Source of the DNA: Photobacterium proteolyticum
Lineage (GTDB): Bacteria; Pseudomonadota; Gammaproteobacteria; Enterobacterales; Vibrionaceae
Assembly: GCF_001939735.1 (NCBI RefSeq)
Contig: NZ_MJIL01000079.1
Location: 186,370 to 250,369 of the forward strand
Direction: 5' to 3'
Length of the DNA stretch: 64,000 nucleotides
This document shows positions 37,927 through 45,867 of this stretch, piece by piece (the first letter of the stretch is position 1; the number at the start of each line of letters is the position of its first letter). Made by a program: the position numbers and the translations under genes. The notes under the pieces are model-generated. The model did no database searches and was not told the origin of the DNA. It saw only the letters and a list, made by a program, of their open reading frames with translations.

Positions 37927-40848
37927 CTAATAAGATGCGAATGTTTTCACAACTTTCTGCAGCTCAATCACTTCCGGATCCGGAATGTTCTCCTGCGGAT
38001 AGGCATTGCGAACTTTCTCAGTCAGCGCCTTGGCAAACACCTGGTACAGCACGCGCGTAGAGACCGTAATCGGATACTTGGCATCCTTCGGCAGCTCAAA
38101 CACTTCATTACGGGTTTCACCTGACTTTATCCGGGTATCCTTCCCTATCTTCACATAACGCCAGAAGCGAAGGCCAACCGGCTTGCCATCCTTGTCGACC
38201 CCCACTTTGACAAACTTACGGGCATCATTAGGAATAACGCCGTCTTTCATCACCCCGCTGGTATAAACTTTCTGGCCATTGGCATCAGTCGCAATCACTT
38301 CCACCCAAACCTGGCGGCGGGCACCACCCGGCATATCGTGGCCTGAGTTTACATTGGTGATCCTGGCTGTCAGCAAGTTGCCCTGTTTTTCAACTTCCAG
38401 GCTCAGTGCCGTTTTCAATATGTCGATACTCATCTTCTTGTGCTCAGCGTTACGCATACCGGTAAAGAAGTAGTTGCCACCCACCAAGTGGTGCGAGCGC
38501 AGATTCGACTTCATCGGACCATCATTAGTCGACTGACCACCCACTTTATTATCAAAGTCAGTAACATCCTGAGTCATATGGCAATCGATACAGGTTTTAT
38601 GCTGCTTCGGATCATTCGGTGCATTAAACGGAGAGGCCAGCCACTCACCAAAGTTGTCGTTGATATTCGCTCCCTGCCCTGTCGTGAACTCATTATGACA
38701 GGTCGCACAATAGAGCGAGCTTTGATAGAGCTCAGGATTGGAGTACGACGCCTTGTGCTGCTCAGGCATGGCATTGATTTGCTTTTCAGACAGCCACTTC
38801 AGCATGCTGTTTTTGGCGTCCTCAAACACATAGCTATCACGGTCTTTGATATTCACCGTCATGTCCGTGTTACCGCCGGCATTTTCAGCCTTGGTCACCC
38901 GGTGGCAGAAGACACAGCCTGTTCCGCGCTCACTGACTGACTTGCCGTGAGCAAACGCCTCCTTGAGCGACACGCCGCCTTTTTCCCACATATCGCCAAA
39001 GTCTGTCATCGGTCCTTTGTCACCGTTGATCACCATTTGCGGTGCGTGACAGCCACGGCACAATACACGGAACTCCTCACCTTCCGTTTTCGCGGCAAAA
39101 TCCTCATGAAAACGGTAGTACGGGTGGTCCATATTCATACCATGGTTAGAATCGGCCCATTGATCATAAATCGTGGTGTGACAGTCAGAGCACTCGGCCG
39201 AGTTAATCCACTCGTCCGGGTGGGTATAACGCTTGTCATCATCCAGCCGCAGCCAGGTTGACAGATAAGGTAAGTTTTCCGGCGCACGAACATATTCATT
39301 CAGGGCCGACATCATCTTGGCTGCCTCGAGCGGTGGATTCTCGACGCTCACTGGCGGCAGTGACTCTTCACGCGGGTCTCCGCCCATGCCACCTTGAGTT
39401 TTCTGGATGATATCAATATAGGCACCAACCGGATCACCGGCAATCATCTTCCGGACATCGACATGACCAGTCAGCGCATTACTGAATCTATCCTTCTTGC
39501 CATCTTCCATTAGCTGGCGGTTGGTAAAATTAAATCCGTCGAGATGGCAGGAATTACAGCTCATCCAGAAATCCCCGGCCATCGGGAAATCAGGCGAATC
39601 AGCCATATTGGCACTATTGAACAAGGTCTTGCCCTGTCGCAGCTGTTTAGGCAGCGGATCGACTGATACCAGGCCAGCAAAGTGCGACTGCTTTAGTTTT
39701 ACCTTGGCAAACGGGCCTGCGGCTCCGGTATCGAACTTGGCAATATCCAGCGACATTGCATTCTGCACATAGAGCTCGCGTCCGCTAACCAGCAAGCCGC
39801 GCGGGTTGTCTCCCGGGACATTGCGATAAATCTGGGTGGCTTTCACGCCTCCCTGGAACTTCTTGCGACGGTGGCGCTTTTTGTTCTTCTTGCCCTGTCG
39901 TGACAGATCAAACACCATCAGATCTTCTGAGCCTGCCAGGGTAAAAATAATCTTCTTACCGTCATCGGTAAACACAGCATCGTGCGGATTAGAAACAATA
40001 CGAATTCGGTTACCACTTTCGATAATGTTAATTTGCTTAAATAGCTGCTTACGCTCGTCAACAATCTCATGCTCATTGCCCGGATCCAGATCCAGCAGTG
40101 AGACTGTCGGAAACACCGTCGACTGAAACTGAAAATCGTGACCAAACGACCAAAGCACATGCGGCAGCCAAGCCTGTCGACCGTCAGGTGAAATGGCAAT
40201 ATTATCCAGCAGACGAGGCTTGCCCTGCGGCGTCGTTTTAGCCGGATCGGCGGCAGTATCTGCCAGTTGCACAACCTTGAGTAACTTTGGCTGCTCAGCC
40301 TTCACATCATAGATAGAAACCTGGCCTGAGAGAGAATGCGTCACCAGCATCCTGCCATCATCCGTCAACGCCAGCCCTCGAGGTGTCGATGCCGTATCGA
40401 TTGTCAGAGTAATATTGCCCTCGGTATCGATAGCCAGCAGCTTGTCACGCTCAAAACTGGTGACGAAAAAACGCTGATGGCTTGCATCAAACACGACCCC
40501 AAAAGGGCGCGACGGCACAGACGTCACCTGCTTGGTTTCAAGCGTCTTGGCATCAAGCAACACAACCTGATCATTCAAATAATCTGTCGCCAGCAACAAC
40601 TTGCCGTTATCAGTCAGGGCTATACGGCGGATATCCCGACCAATAGTCGACTCGGCAAGTAATTTGCCGTCTTCACGGGCCAGAATACTGACGCTCCCTG
40701 CATCAAAGTTAGCACTGATAATCTGGCTCTTATCCAAATTAAACACTATCGAGCTACTTTTCTCGATTGCTCCTGCCGACTGGCTGAGCAACACTAACAT
40801 CAGCACAATTAGTTGCTTCGCAGGCTTGTATATACTTATTAACTTCAT
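37927..40848 (-). CDS. Secreted beta-propeller / hexahaem c-type cytochrome
   Basis: 973 residues with a Sec signal peptide (cleavage near residue 27, AGA). Residues about 30-400 look like a YVTN/NHL-type beta-propeller (DGKLLAESTIGRDIRRIAL, GVVFDASHQRFFVTSFERDK, GLALTDDGRMLVTHSLSGQV), interrupted by a Lys/Arg-rich loop at 318-330. Six haem-binding CxxCH sites follow at Cys431, 553, 597, 645, 714 and 753. The first sits in a MauG-like context; SAECSDCHTTIYDQW onward resembles cytochrome c554-type multihaem domains. Residues 800-973 look like a beta-sandwich. It is the last gene of a seven-gene unit containing an FTR1 permease. Periplasmic or outer-surface electron transfer, for example to iron, is inferred and not shown by sequence alone. 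Confidence 0.8.
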   Translation of the reverse strand: MKLISIYKPAKQLIVLMLVLLSQSAGAIEKSSSIVFNLDKSQIISANFDAGSVSILAREDGKLLAESTIGRDIRRIALTDNGKLLLATDYLNDQVVLLDAKTLETKQVTSVPSRPFGVVFDASHQRFFVTSFERDKLLAIDTEGNITLTIDTASTPRGLALTDDGRMLVTHSLSGQVSIYDVKAEQPKLLKVVQLADTAADPAKTTPQGKPRLLDNIAISPDGRQAWLPHVLWSFGHDFQFQSTVFPTVSLLDLDPGNEHEIVDERKQLFKQINIIESGNRIRIVSNPHDAVFTDDGKKIIFTLAGSEDLMVFDLSRQGKKNKKRHRRKKFQGGVKATQIYRNVPGDNPRGLLVSGRELYVQNAMSLDIAKFDTGAAGPFAKVKLKQSHFAGLVSVDPLPKQLRQGKTLFNSANMADSPDFPMAGDFWMSCNSCHLDGFNFTNRQLMEDGKKDRFSNALTGHVDVRKMIAGDPVGAYIDIIQKTQGGMGGDPREESLPPVSVENPPLEAAKMMSALNEYVRAPENLPYLSTWLRLDDDKRYTHPDEWINSAECSDCHTTIYDQWADSNHGMNMDHPYYRFHEDFAAKTEGEEFRVLCRGCHAPQMVINGDKGPMTDFGDMWEKGGVSLKEAFAHGKSVSERGTGCVFCHRVTKAENAGGNTDMTVNIKDRDSYVFEDAKNSMLKWLSEKQINAMPEQHKASYSNPELYQSSLYCATCHNEFTTGQGANINDNFGEWLASPFNAPNDPKQHKTCIDCHMTQDVTDFDNKVGGQSTNDGPMKSNLRSHHLVGGNYFFTGMRNAEHKKMSIDILKTALSLEVEKQGNLLTARITNVNSGHDMPGGARRQVWVEVIATDANGQKVYTSGVMKDGVIPNDARKFVKVGVDKDGKPVGLRFWRYVKIGKDTRIKSGETRNEVFELPKDAKYPITVSTRVLYQVFAKALTEKVRNAYPQENIPDPEVIELQKVVKTFASY

Positions 40849-40886
40849 TCGCCTTTACACTCACTACTTCCAGCCAGTAACCGGGA

Positions 40887-42305
40887 TCACTGGCTAATTT
40901 GATATAAATAGAGACGCCTTTCCCCGATAAACCGCGGTCTGAATTCGGCAATCAGCTGTTGTCGGGGCAATCGAGTTCCCGATATCCGCCAGGCACTTTG
41001 CGGAGTACGCTTGGCGGCATTGGCCAGTGCTAGCTTGCTGCTGGGGTAATACATGTCATAGATGGCATGACTGCCAAGTTGCTCACGTAACAGATTCACA
41101 CTGTAGTTGGAGCCGACAACCCTGACTTGAGGGTTGAGCTTGATCCAGCCCATTGCCTGCTGAACCGGTGCCTGCAACGGGGCGTTATATACACTTTGAT
41201 ACCCGCTAATCAAGCAATAGATAACCGCGCCACTAGCGATGATTCCCGCCACTGGCACGCTTCGAGCACTGATTAATGCTTCTTTTCGTAACCTACTCAG
41301 CTGTACGGGAAACACCACTAAAAACAGGAACAGCACCGGTGCCCAGTGACGTAAGTTGTCCGGGTTTTGACCAACCGTTATCCATAGCCAATACAAGCTG
41401 ACGATTGCCGCTATCAGGGCCATCTGCTTTTGACAGTCAACCTTGACTGGTTTGGTGATGAACCCAGCCACGGCATGTAATAGCGAGCCAATCACAACTA
41501 ACACTCCAAACCAGCCAAACCCTTTCATCAACGCCAGAGTCCATTGCCATATGCTGGCGCTGTCCCCCTCAACGGTATTACCCCAGATTGCAAAATGTCC
41601 CTGGGTAAAACGTATCCCTTCCTCGAAATAAGCACTACCATCATGGAGCCAGATGAATCCCAGGCTAAGTATCCCTACCACCGTTATCGCCATGCCCGCC
41701 TGCCCGTACGCACGCAGTTTTGAGCCGATATAGTCGCCCCACAACGGAAACATGAGCATGCCGAGTGCCAACGGAAAGTAAGATGGCCGAGTGGCAAGCA
41801 TCAGCCCAATCCAGAGCCCGGTCATGATATTTTTTTGCTGAAGCGCTGCAATCAGCGCCAACATAAACAGCACCATCGCCGCTGAATCCGACAGTCCGCT
41901 AAGCGCTATCGAGGCCAGCAACGGCTGCATATAAGCCAACACAACTCCCAGTAGTGCGGCTGACATAGATCCCGATAACAGGTACACCAACCTGGCAATC
42001 AAAAGCGGGATCAGCAATGCCGATAACAGTGAAATCCAAACTGGCGCGGTTGCGGGTTCAGCCCAGATTGCAGCCAATCGAGACAAGCCGATAAAGGCGG
42101 GGTAGCCCGGAAAATGCGGGCTGAACTCCAGCACCGAAAAGCGCTCAACCCCTCGTGAGAAGTTAAGCGCATCATCACTGGTGAGCTCCAGAGGAAATCG
42201 GCCAATCCACAGCCACCACCCAATGCATACCAGTGCAATCAGCGTGATGAAAGTGAGCTTATTAGCCCCTAATGAAGGTACCACTCGATTCGTTCGGTCA
42301 ACCAT
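40887..42305 (-). CDS. GT-C-type membrane glycosyltransferase-like protein
   Basis: 472 residues with about ten to eleven transmembrane segments. The first large periplasmic loop carries Asp44-Asp45 in LTSDDALNFSRGV, the acidic motif expected in GT-C enzymes of the GT39/GT83 (ArnT/PMT-like) kind that use lipid-linked sugars. The C-terminal 100 residues are soluble (NPQVRVVGSNYSVNLLREQL). Donor and acceptor are unknown. It lies 38 bases before the hexahaem cytochrome gene and 47 bases after the small secreted protein gene, inside the FTR1 unit, so the acceptor could be a protein of that unit; this is speculation. Confidence 0.65.
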   Translation of the reverse strand: MVDRTNRVVPSLGANKLTFITLIALVCIGWWLWIGRFPLELTSDDALNFSRGVERFSVLEFSPHFPGYPAFIGLSRLAAIWAEPATAPVWISLLSALLIPLLIARLVYLLSGSMSAALLGVVLAYMQPLLASIALSGLSDSAAMVLFMLALIAALQQKNIMTGLWIGLMLATRPSYFPLALGMLMFPLWGDYIGSKLRAYGQAGMAITVVGILSLGFIWLHDGSAYFEEGIRFTQGHFAIWGNTVEGDSASIWQWTLALMKGFGWFGVLVVIGSLLHAVAGFITKPVKVDCQKQMALIAAIVSLYWLWITVGQNPDNLRHWAPVLFLFLVVFPVQLSRLRKEALISARSVPVAGIIASGAVIYCLISGYQSVYNAPLQAPVQQAMGWIKLNPQVRVVGSNYSVNLLREQLGSHAIYDMYYPSSKLALANAAKRTPQSAWRISGTRLPRQQLIAEFRPRFIGERRLYLYQISQ

Positions 42306-42352
42306 AGTCTTGGTATTCAGTTAATCGCCCACAGGTGCCGGCGCATTCATCA

Positions 42353-42940
42353 CTATTTCAACTGGCCGATTGCCCCGATGAGCAACTCTCGCTGCTGTTC
42401 AAAGGCAGCAGGATCGGCAGGTGCCTGACCGACACCAAAAACACCCGGGTTACCAATCGCCTGGAGGACACCCTGAATCGCTGTTGTCGCCTGCTGTCTA
42501 TTGGCTTCATCAAGCTTTGGCATGATCAAATCGAGAAACAACTTGCTCTTTACCACCAGCACCTTGGCGACCTGATAATCCCCCAGGTTCTTCTCAGCAC
42601 CGTCCAGTCGGCGGATAATTTCCTCAATTACGACGCGATCCATCACCGCTTCAACCTTGGCAGCATCTTTTTCGGCCAGCGCCAGTGCCATCGGCGTTTG
42701 CAGATCGACCTGATGCTCATTCAGCAGATAGGTAAATTCTTCATGCAAACCGTCAACAGCCACTTTTGCGGCAGCAAAGTCATCAACTGCCAGCGCCTGC
42801 ATAATCGCCTCGCGCCCATCAATAACGGGCTCCTTCCCTGCCGCGGCATAGGAGTACGCATGGCTTGATGTGCTGACAACCAGCCCCAGCAACACAACGA
42901 GGCAAGTACGCAATACACATGTAAAGTTGGTCAGTTTCAT
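42353..42940 (-). CDS. Small secreted helical protein of the FTR1 locus
   Basis: 195 residues from ATG 42940, which has AGGGAGAAC 4 bases upstream; a longer frame to 42988 would overlap the neighbour and lose the signal peptide. The signal peptide ends near STSSHA. The mature part is almost all helix (AIMQALAVDDFAAAKVAVDG, HEEFTYLLNEH, AVMDRVVIEEIIRRLDGAEK, KLFLDLIMPKLDEANRQQ), like the helical regulatory domains that accompany some FTR1 permeases. No cysteines or metal motif remain in the mature protein. I do not recognise the family. Confidence 0.6.
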   Translation of the reverse strand: MKLTNFTCVLRTCLVVLLGLVVSTSSHAYSYAAAGKEPVIDGREAIMQALAVDDFAAAKVAVDGLHEEFTYLLNEHQVDLQTPMALALAEKDAAKVEAVMDRVVIEEIIRRLDGAEKNLGDYQVAKVLVVKSKLFLDLIMPKLDEANRQQATTAIQGVLQAIGNPGVFGVGQAPADPAAFEQQRELLIGAIGQLK

Positions 42941-42965
42941 CTTGTTCTCCCTACAGCAACTCGCG

Positions 42966-44387
42966 TTAAGCCACGCTCTGAACTTCAATCACGGTTTTCT
43001 CGTTACGAAAGTCGAATATCTCGCGGCGACGGTCCTTACCATCAATAATGGATTGCGCCGCCATCATTCCCATTTCCATGGCAGTATCGGTGAAGATGTA
43101 TCTGAAGGTCCCCTGGCGGCCAGTCATGATCAGATTGTCGAACTGCGACAAGTGGGCAATCGCTTTTTCCCGCTTGGCCTGATAGGTCATATCCATCAGC
43201 GGATAAGCGTGCTCGGTATAAGACGTAAAATACTCACCTGTTGCCAGCTTTGAATCGACACCGAGTGACTCAAGATCGCGGAAGACTCGCTGCTGGAGAC
43301 TGTCGCCCTCCATCGTCCATACCTCATCACCTTTATTGCACGGAATTTCGATCATCACTGATGAGCGTCCTTCCGGAGCCATATAGGACGAGCGACGTTT
43401 AGGCTCTTGCAGGCGTGTCCCCAAAATTTCAGGATCAGAAAGGTACTGCCAGGTGTTATCAGAAATATTCTCGGTCTCCATTGGCATGTTCATAAAGCGC
43501 AATGACCTGAACTCCAAGCCGCTGTCAAAACCGGTTAGCTGGCACATCAACGGCAATGGCAAGGTCGATATCACTTCATCACAGCTGAGCGTGTTAACCT
43601 CACCCTGATGCCGGTATTCAACCGCTTGAATTCGGTTATTGGCATCAAAGGCTAATCCGCAGACATCGCTATTCAGAACAATTTTCACGCCCTTCTTTTC
43701 CAGCTCTTCCGCCAACCGGGTATAAAGCTGACCAAAGCCCCACTTGGGATAACGATACTGGCGAGCATAGGTGCGCACCGACGAACGACGCCCCGGCAGA
43801 AGTCGGCGGGCCACATCTTTCAGATCCATCAGGCTGATCCGCTGTGACGCCCAGTCCCCCGACAAAAATGCCGGATCGATTCCCCACAACTTGGCGGTAT
43901 ATCCTTCAAAGAAATGCTTGTACAAGGTTGTACCGAACCGGCTTTCAATCCATTCAGCGAAACTCACTGTCGACTGGTCCTGCGGTTTGGTTTTGAATAG
44001 CTGCTTGCCAAGATCAATCGCCCCGCCGACCAACAAAGGCAGCGGCGCGTTTTTGATCAAATCGAGCATCGCCAGCGGATACTGGTAAATCCGGCCCCGA
44101 TAGCGAATAACGCTTTTGCGCTGGGCATAAAGCAGCTCATCGCCCATCAGCTCATCAACAAATGCAAGCAACTTGGGGTTCTTGGTAATAAAACGGTGGC
44201 CACCAAAATCAAACCTGTACTCACCATGCTGTCCCTTGAAGGTCTGGGTTGCACACATCCCGCCGACATGATCGTCACGATCCAAAATTGTGACCTGATA
44301 CCCGGCTTCTACCAGCTCCCAAGCCGCCATCAGGCCTGCCGGTCCTGCGCCGAGTACTGCAATATGTTTTTCAGATGTCATACTCAT
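42966..44387 (-). CDS. FAD-dependent oxidoreductase, UDP-galactopyranose mutase/amine-oxidase-like
   Basis: 473 residues. The dinucleotide-binding start is VLGAGPAGLMAAWELVEAGY, then the acidic LDRDDHVGGM and a second FAD contact in FDFGGHRFITKNP, a pattern shared by UDP-galactopyranose mutases, protoporphyrinogen oxidases and related flavoproteins. KHFFEGYTAKLWGIDP strongly resembles the mutase group. The C-terminus has NLIMTGRQGTFRYIFTDTAMEMG, an FAD contact. No signal peptide, so it is cytoplasmic. Its ATG overlaps the FTR1 stop (ATGA), meaning tight coupling to iron permease synthesis. Either a sugar mutase feeding the neighbouring GT-C protein or a redox enzyme is possible. Confidence 0.7.
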   Translation of the reverse strand: MSMTSEKHIAVLGAGPAGLMAAWELVEAGYQVTILDRDDHVGGMCATQTFKGQHGEYRFDFGGHRFITKNPKLLAFVDELMGDELLYAQRKSVIRYRGRIYQYPLAMLDLIKNAPLPLLVGGAIDLGKQLFKTKPQDQSTVSFAEWIESRFGTTLYKHFFEGYTAKLWGIDPAFLSGDWASQRISLMDLKDVARRLLPGRRSSVRTYARQYRYPKWGFGQLYTRLAEELEKKGVKIVLNSDVCGLAFDANNRIQAVEYRHQGEVNTLSCDEVISTLPLPLMCQLTGFDSGLEFRSLRFMNMPMETENISDNTWQYLSDPEILGTRLQEPKRRSSYMAPEGRSSVMIEIPCNKGDEVWTMEGDSLQQRVFRDLESLGVDSKLATGEYFTSYTEHAYPLMDMTYQAKREKAIAHLSQFDNLIMTGRQGTFRYIFTDTAMEMGMMAAQSIIDGKDRRREIFDFRNEKTVIEVQSVA

Positions 44388-45202
44388 GCCTGCTTATATC
44401 CACGGTTCCAGAAAAAGATAAAGGTCAGCATATAACCGCCCCAGACCACCAGCTGTAATAGACCCGGCGACGAGTTATAGCCAAACAGCGCACGCAGGAA
44501 GGTGCCGAAGACGCCACGATCATCGAGAATATGCGAGATATCAAATAGCTGGGCATGAACAATAGGCAATACATGGGCTGCCTGCAGCATATTGACAGCA
44601 GAAGAGAGCAAGCCAGCCGCGATGATGATGATCAGTAAACTTGTCCAGCGGAAGAACGAACGTAGTGGCACGTTCCGGGTACTTTTAAGCATCATCCATA
44701 CCAGAACAATGGACAGCACCAGCCCGGACACTGCGCCGATCAAGGCATCCTGGGTACTGAACTCACCAAAGTTCGAGTACATCAGGGCAGAAAAGAACAA
44801 AATTGTTTCAAACCCTTCGCGCAGAACGGCAAGGGTCGAAAGAAACACCAAGCCGAACAGGTTGCCGGTACTGACCATCTCCGTCAGCTCTCTCTGCACC
44901 TGGGCAAGCTGATTCTTGGCCTGTTTTTGCATCCAGATTGCCATATAGGTCAACACAACAGTAGCAAACAGTAAGATCCCGGCCATCAAATAGTTGCGGT
45001 ACAGCTCGTTGCTAAACTGATCAACGACCACCTGAAAGACCACCGCCACAGCAAGCGAAAGTACTAAACCGACAAACACGCCCAGGTAGATATATTTGTT
45101 GTAGTGGCGGGCATTGAGCTTGGCGAGGTATGACAGCGCGATACCTACCAGCAAAAACGCCTCTAACCCTTCTCGAAGGGTAATTAAAAAACTGGCTAAC
45201 AT
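44384..45202 (-). CDS. FTR1-family high-affinity iron permease
   Basis: 272 residues, seven predicted membrane helices. Both iron-relay REGxE motifs are present: LREGLEAF (Arg10-Glu14) and LREGFETI (Arg128-Glu132). FTR1/EfeU permeases move iron across the inner membrane, often after oxidation or reduction by a partner. Typical partners (EfeO, EfeB, P19) are not recognisable in this locus; instead a b561-like protein lies 48 bases upstream and a flavoprotein overlaps downstream by 4 bases. Upstream of the whole unit are Fur-like boxes. The permease assignment is firm; the direction and the oxidation state carried are not known. Confidence 0.9.
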   Translation of the reverse strand: MLASFLITLREGLEAFLLVGIALSYLAKLNARHYNKYIYLGVFVGLVLSLAVAVVFQVVVDQFSNELYRNYLMAGILLFATVVLTYMAIWMQKQAKNQLAQVQRELTEMVSTGNLFGLVFLSTLAVLREGFETILFFSALMYSNFGEFSTQDALIGAVSGLVLSIVLVWMMLKSTRNVPLRSFFRWTSLLIIIIAAGLLSSAVNMLQAAHVLPIVHAQLFDISHILDDRGVFGTFLRALFGYNSSPGLLQLVVWGGYMLTFIFFWNRGYKQA

Positions 45203-45250
45203 GGGCTCCCCAATATAAATAAATTCAAAGTAATACGGCCTTTTGGGCTC

Positions 45251-45736
45251 TTATTGGCGACGAAACTTATTCAGATTCAGCACACTCCATCTCATGGCAT
45301 GGCGAAACACCAGCGGGGCCAGCAGCCAAGATGAGTAAAAATGGACATCCTGAATAAACAGACCGAGCGCATTTCCCGGATTGCCATAGAAAAACAGATA
45401 AAACCCACTCAGGCAGCAGGCAATAAGCAGCCACTCTATAACGGTGCCGGTCTGACGCAGAAAAGGCTTGTTGCTAGAGGTGATCAAGCGTCGATGGGCG
45501 GCCCAAAAAGCACCAACAATGATGGTAAAAAGTGTCGCGCCTACCAACATGTGAACCAGCAAGGTCCAGCGGGCAAGCTGCCAGTCAACACCTACCGTAT
45601 CCCAGAGCAGCAACCCACTAAAAAACATTACGTACAGCAATGACTCTGCCCACTTGTGGTGGTAAGCCAAACGCTGCCACCATTGGCTAAACCCACTAGC
45701 GACAAACTTTTGATCCGAACCTAGGGATACTGACAT
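45251..45736 (-). CDS. Four-helix cytochrome b561-like membrane protein
   Basis: 161 residues with four predicted helices (about 31-50, 57-79, 98-117, 133-150). Histidines at 26, 27, 62, 81, 132 and 146 lie at or near helix ends, the pattern of two-haem cytochrome b561/Ni-hydrogenase-b proteins (AYHHKWAESLLYVMFFSGLL, LLVHMLVGA, VHFYSSWLLAPLVFRHAMRW). It could pass electrons between the quinone pool and a periplasmic partner such as the hexahaem cytochrome encoded in the same unit. It follows the 673-aa secreted protein gene by 131 bases and precedes FTR1 by 48. The haem-binding role is inferred from His positions. Confidence 0.7.
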   Translation of the reverse strand: MSVSLGSDQKFVASGFSQWWQRLAYHHKWAESLLYVMFFSGLLLWDTVGVDWQLARWTLLVHMLVGATLFTIIVGAFWAAHRRLITSSNKPFLRQTGTVIEWLLIACCLSGFYLFFYGNPGNALGLFIQDVHFYSSWLLAPLVFRHAMRWSVLNLNKFRRQ

Positions 45737-45867
45737 AACAACAACCTTTGTATGAACGAGTACTTGAATGCAGCTATTGAACTGAATATCAATAAGTTAA
45801 TATTGACGAAACGACAAAGGCAGCGACTTCACATCGCTGCCTGATAAGTATCAAGATACGTTACCTG

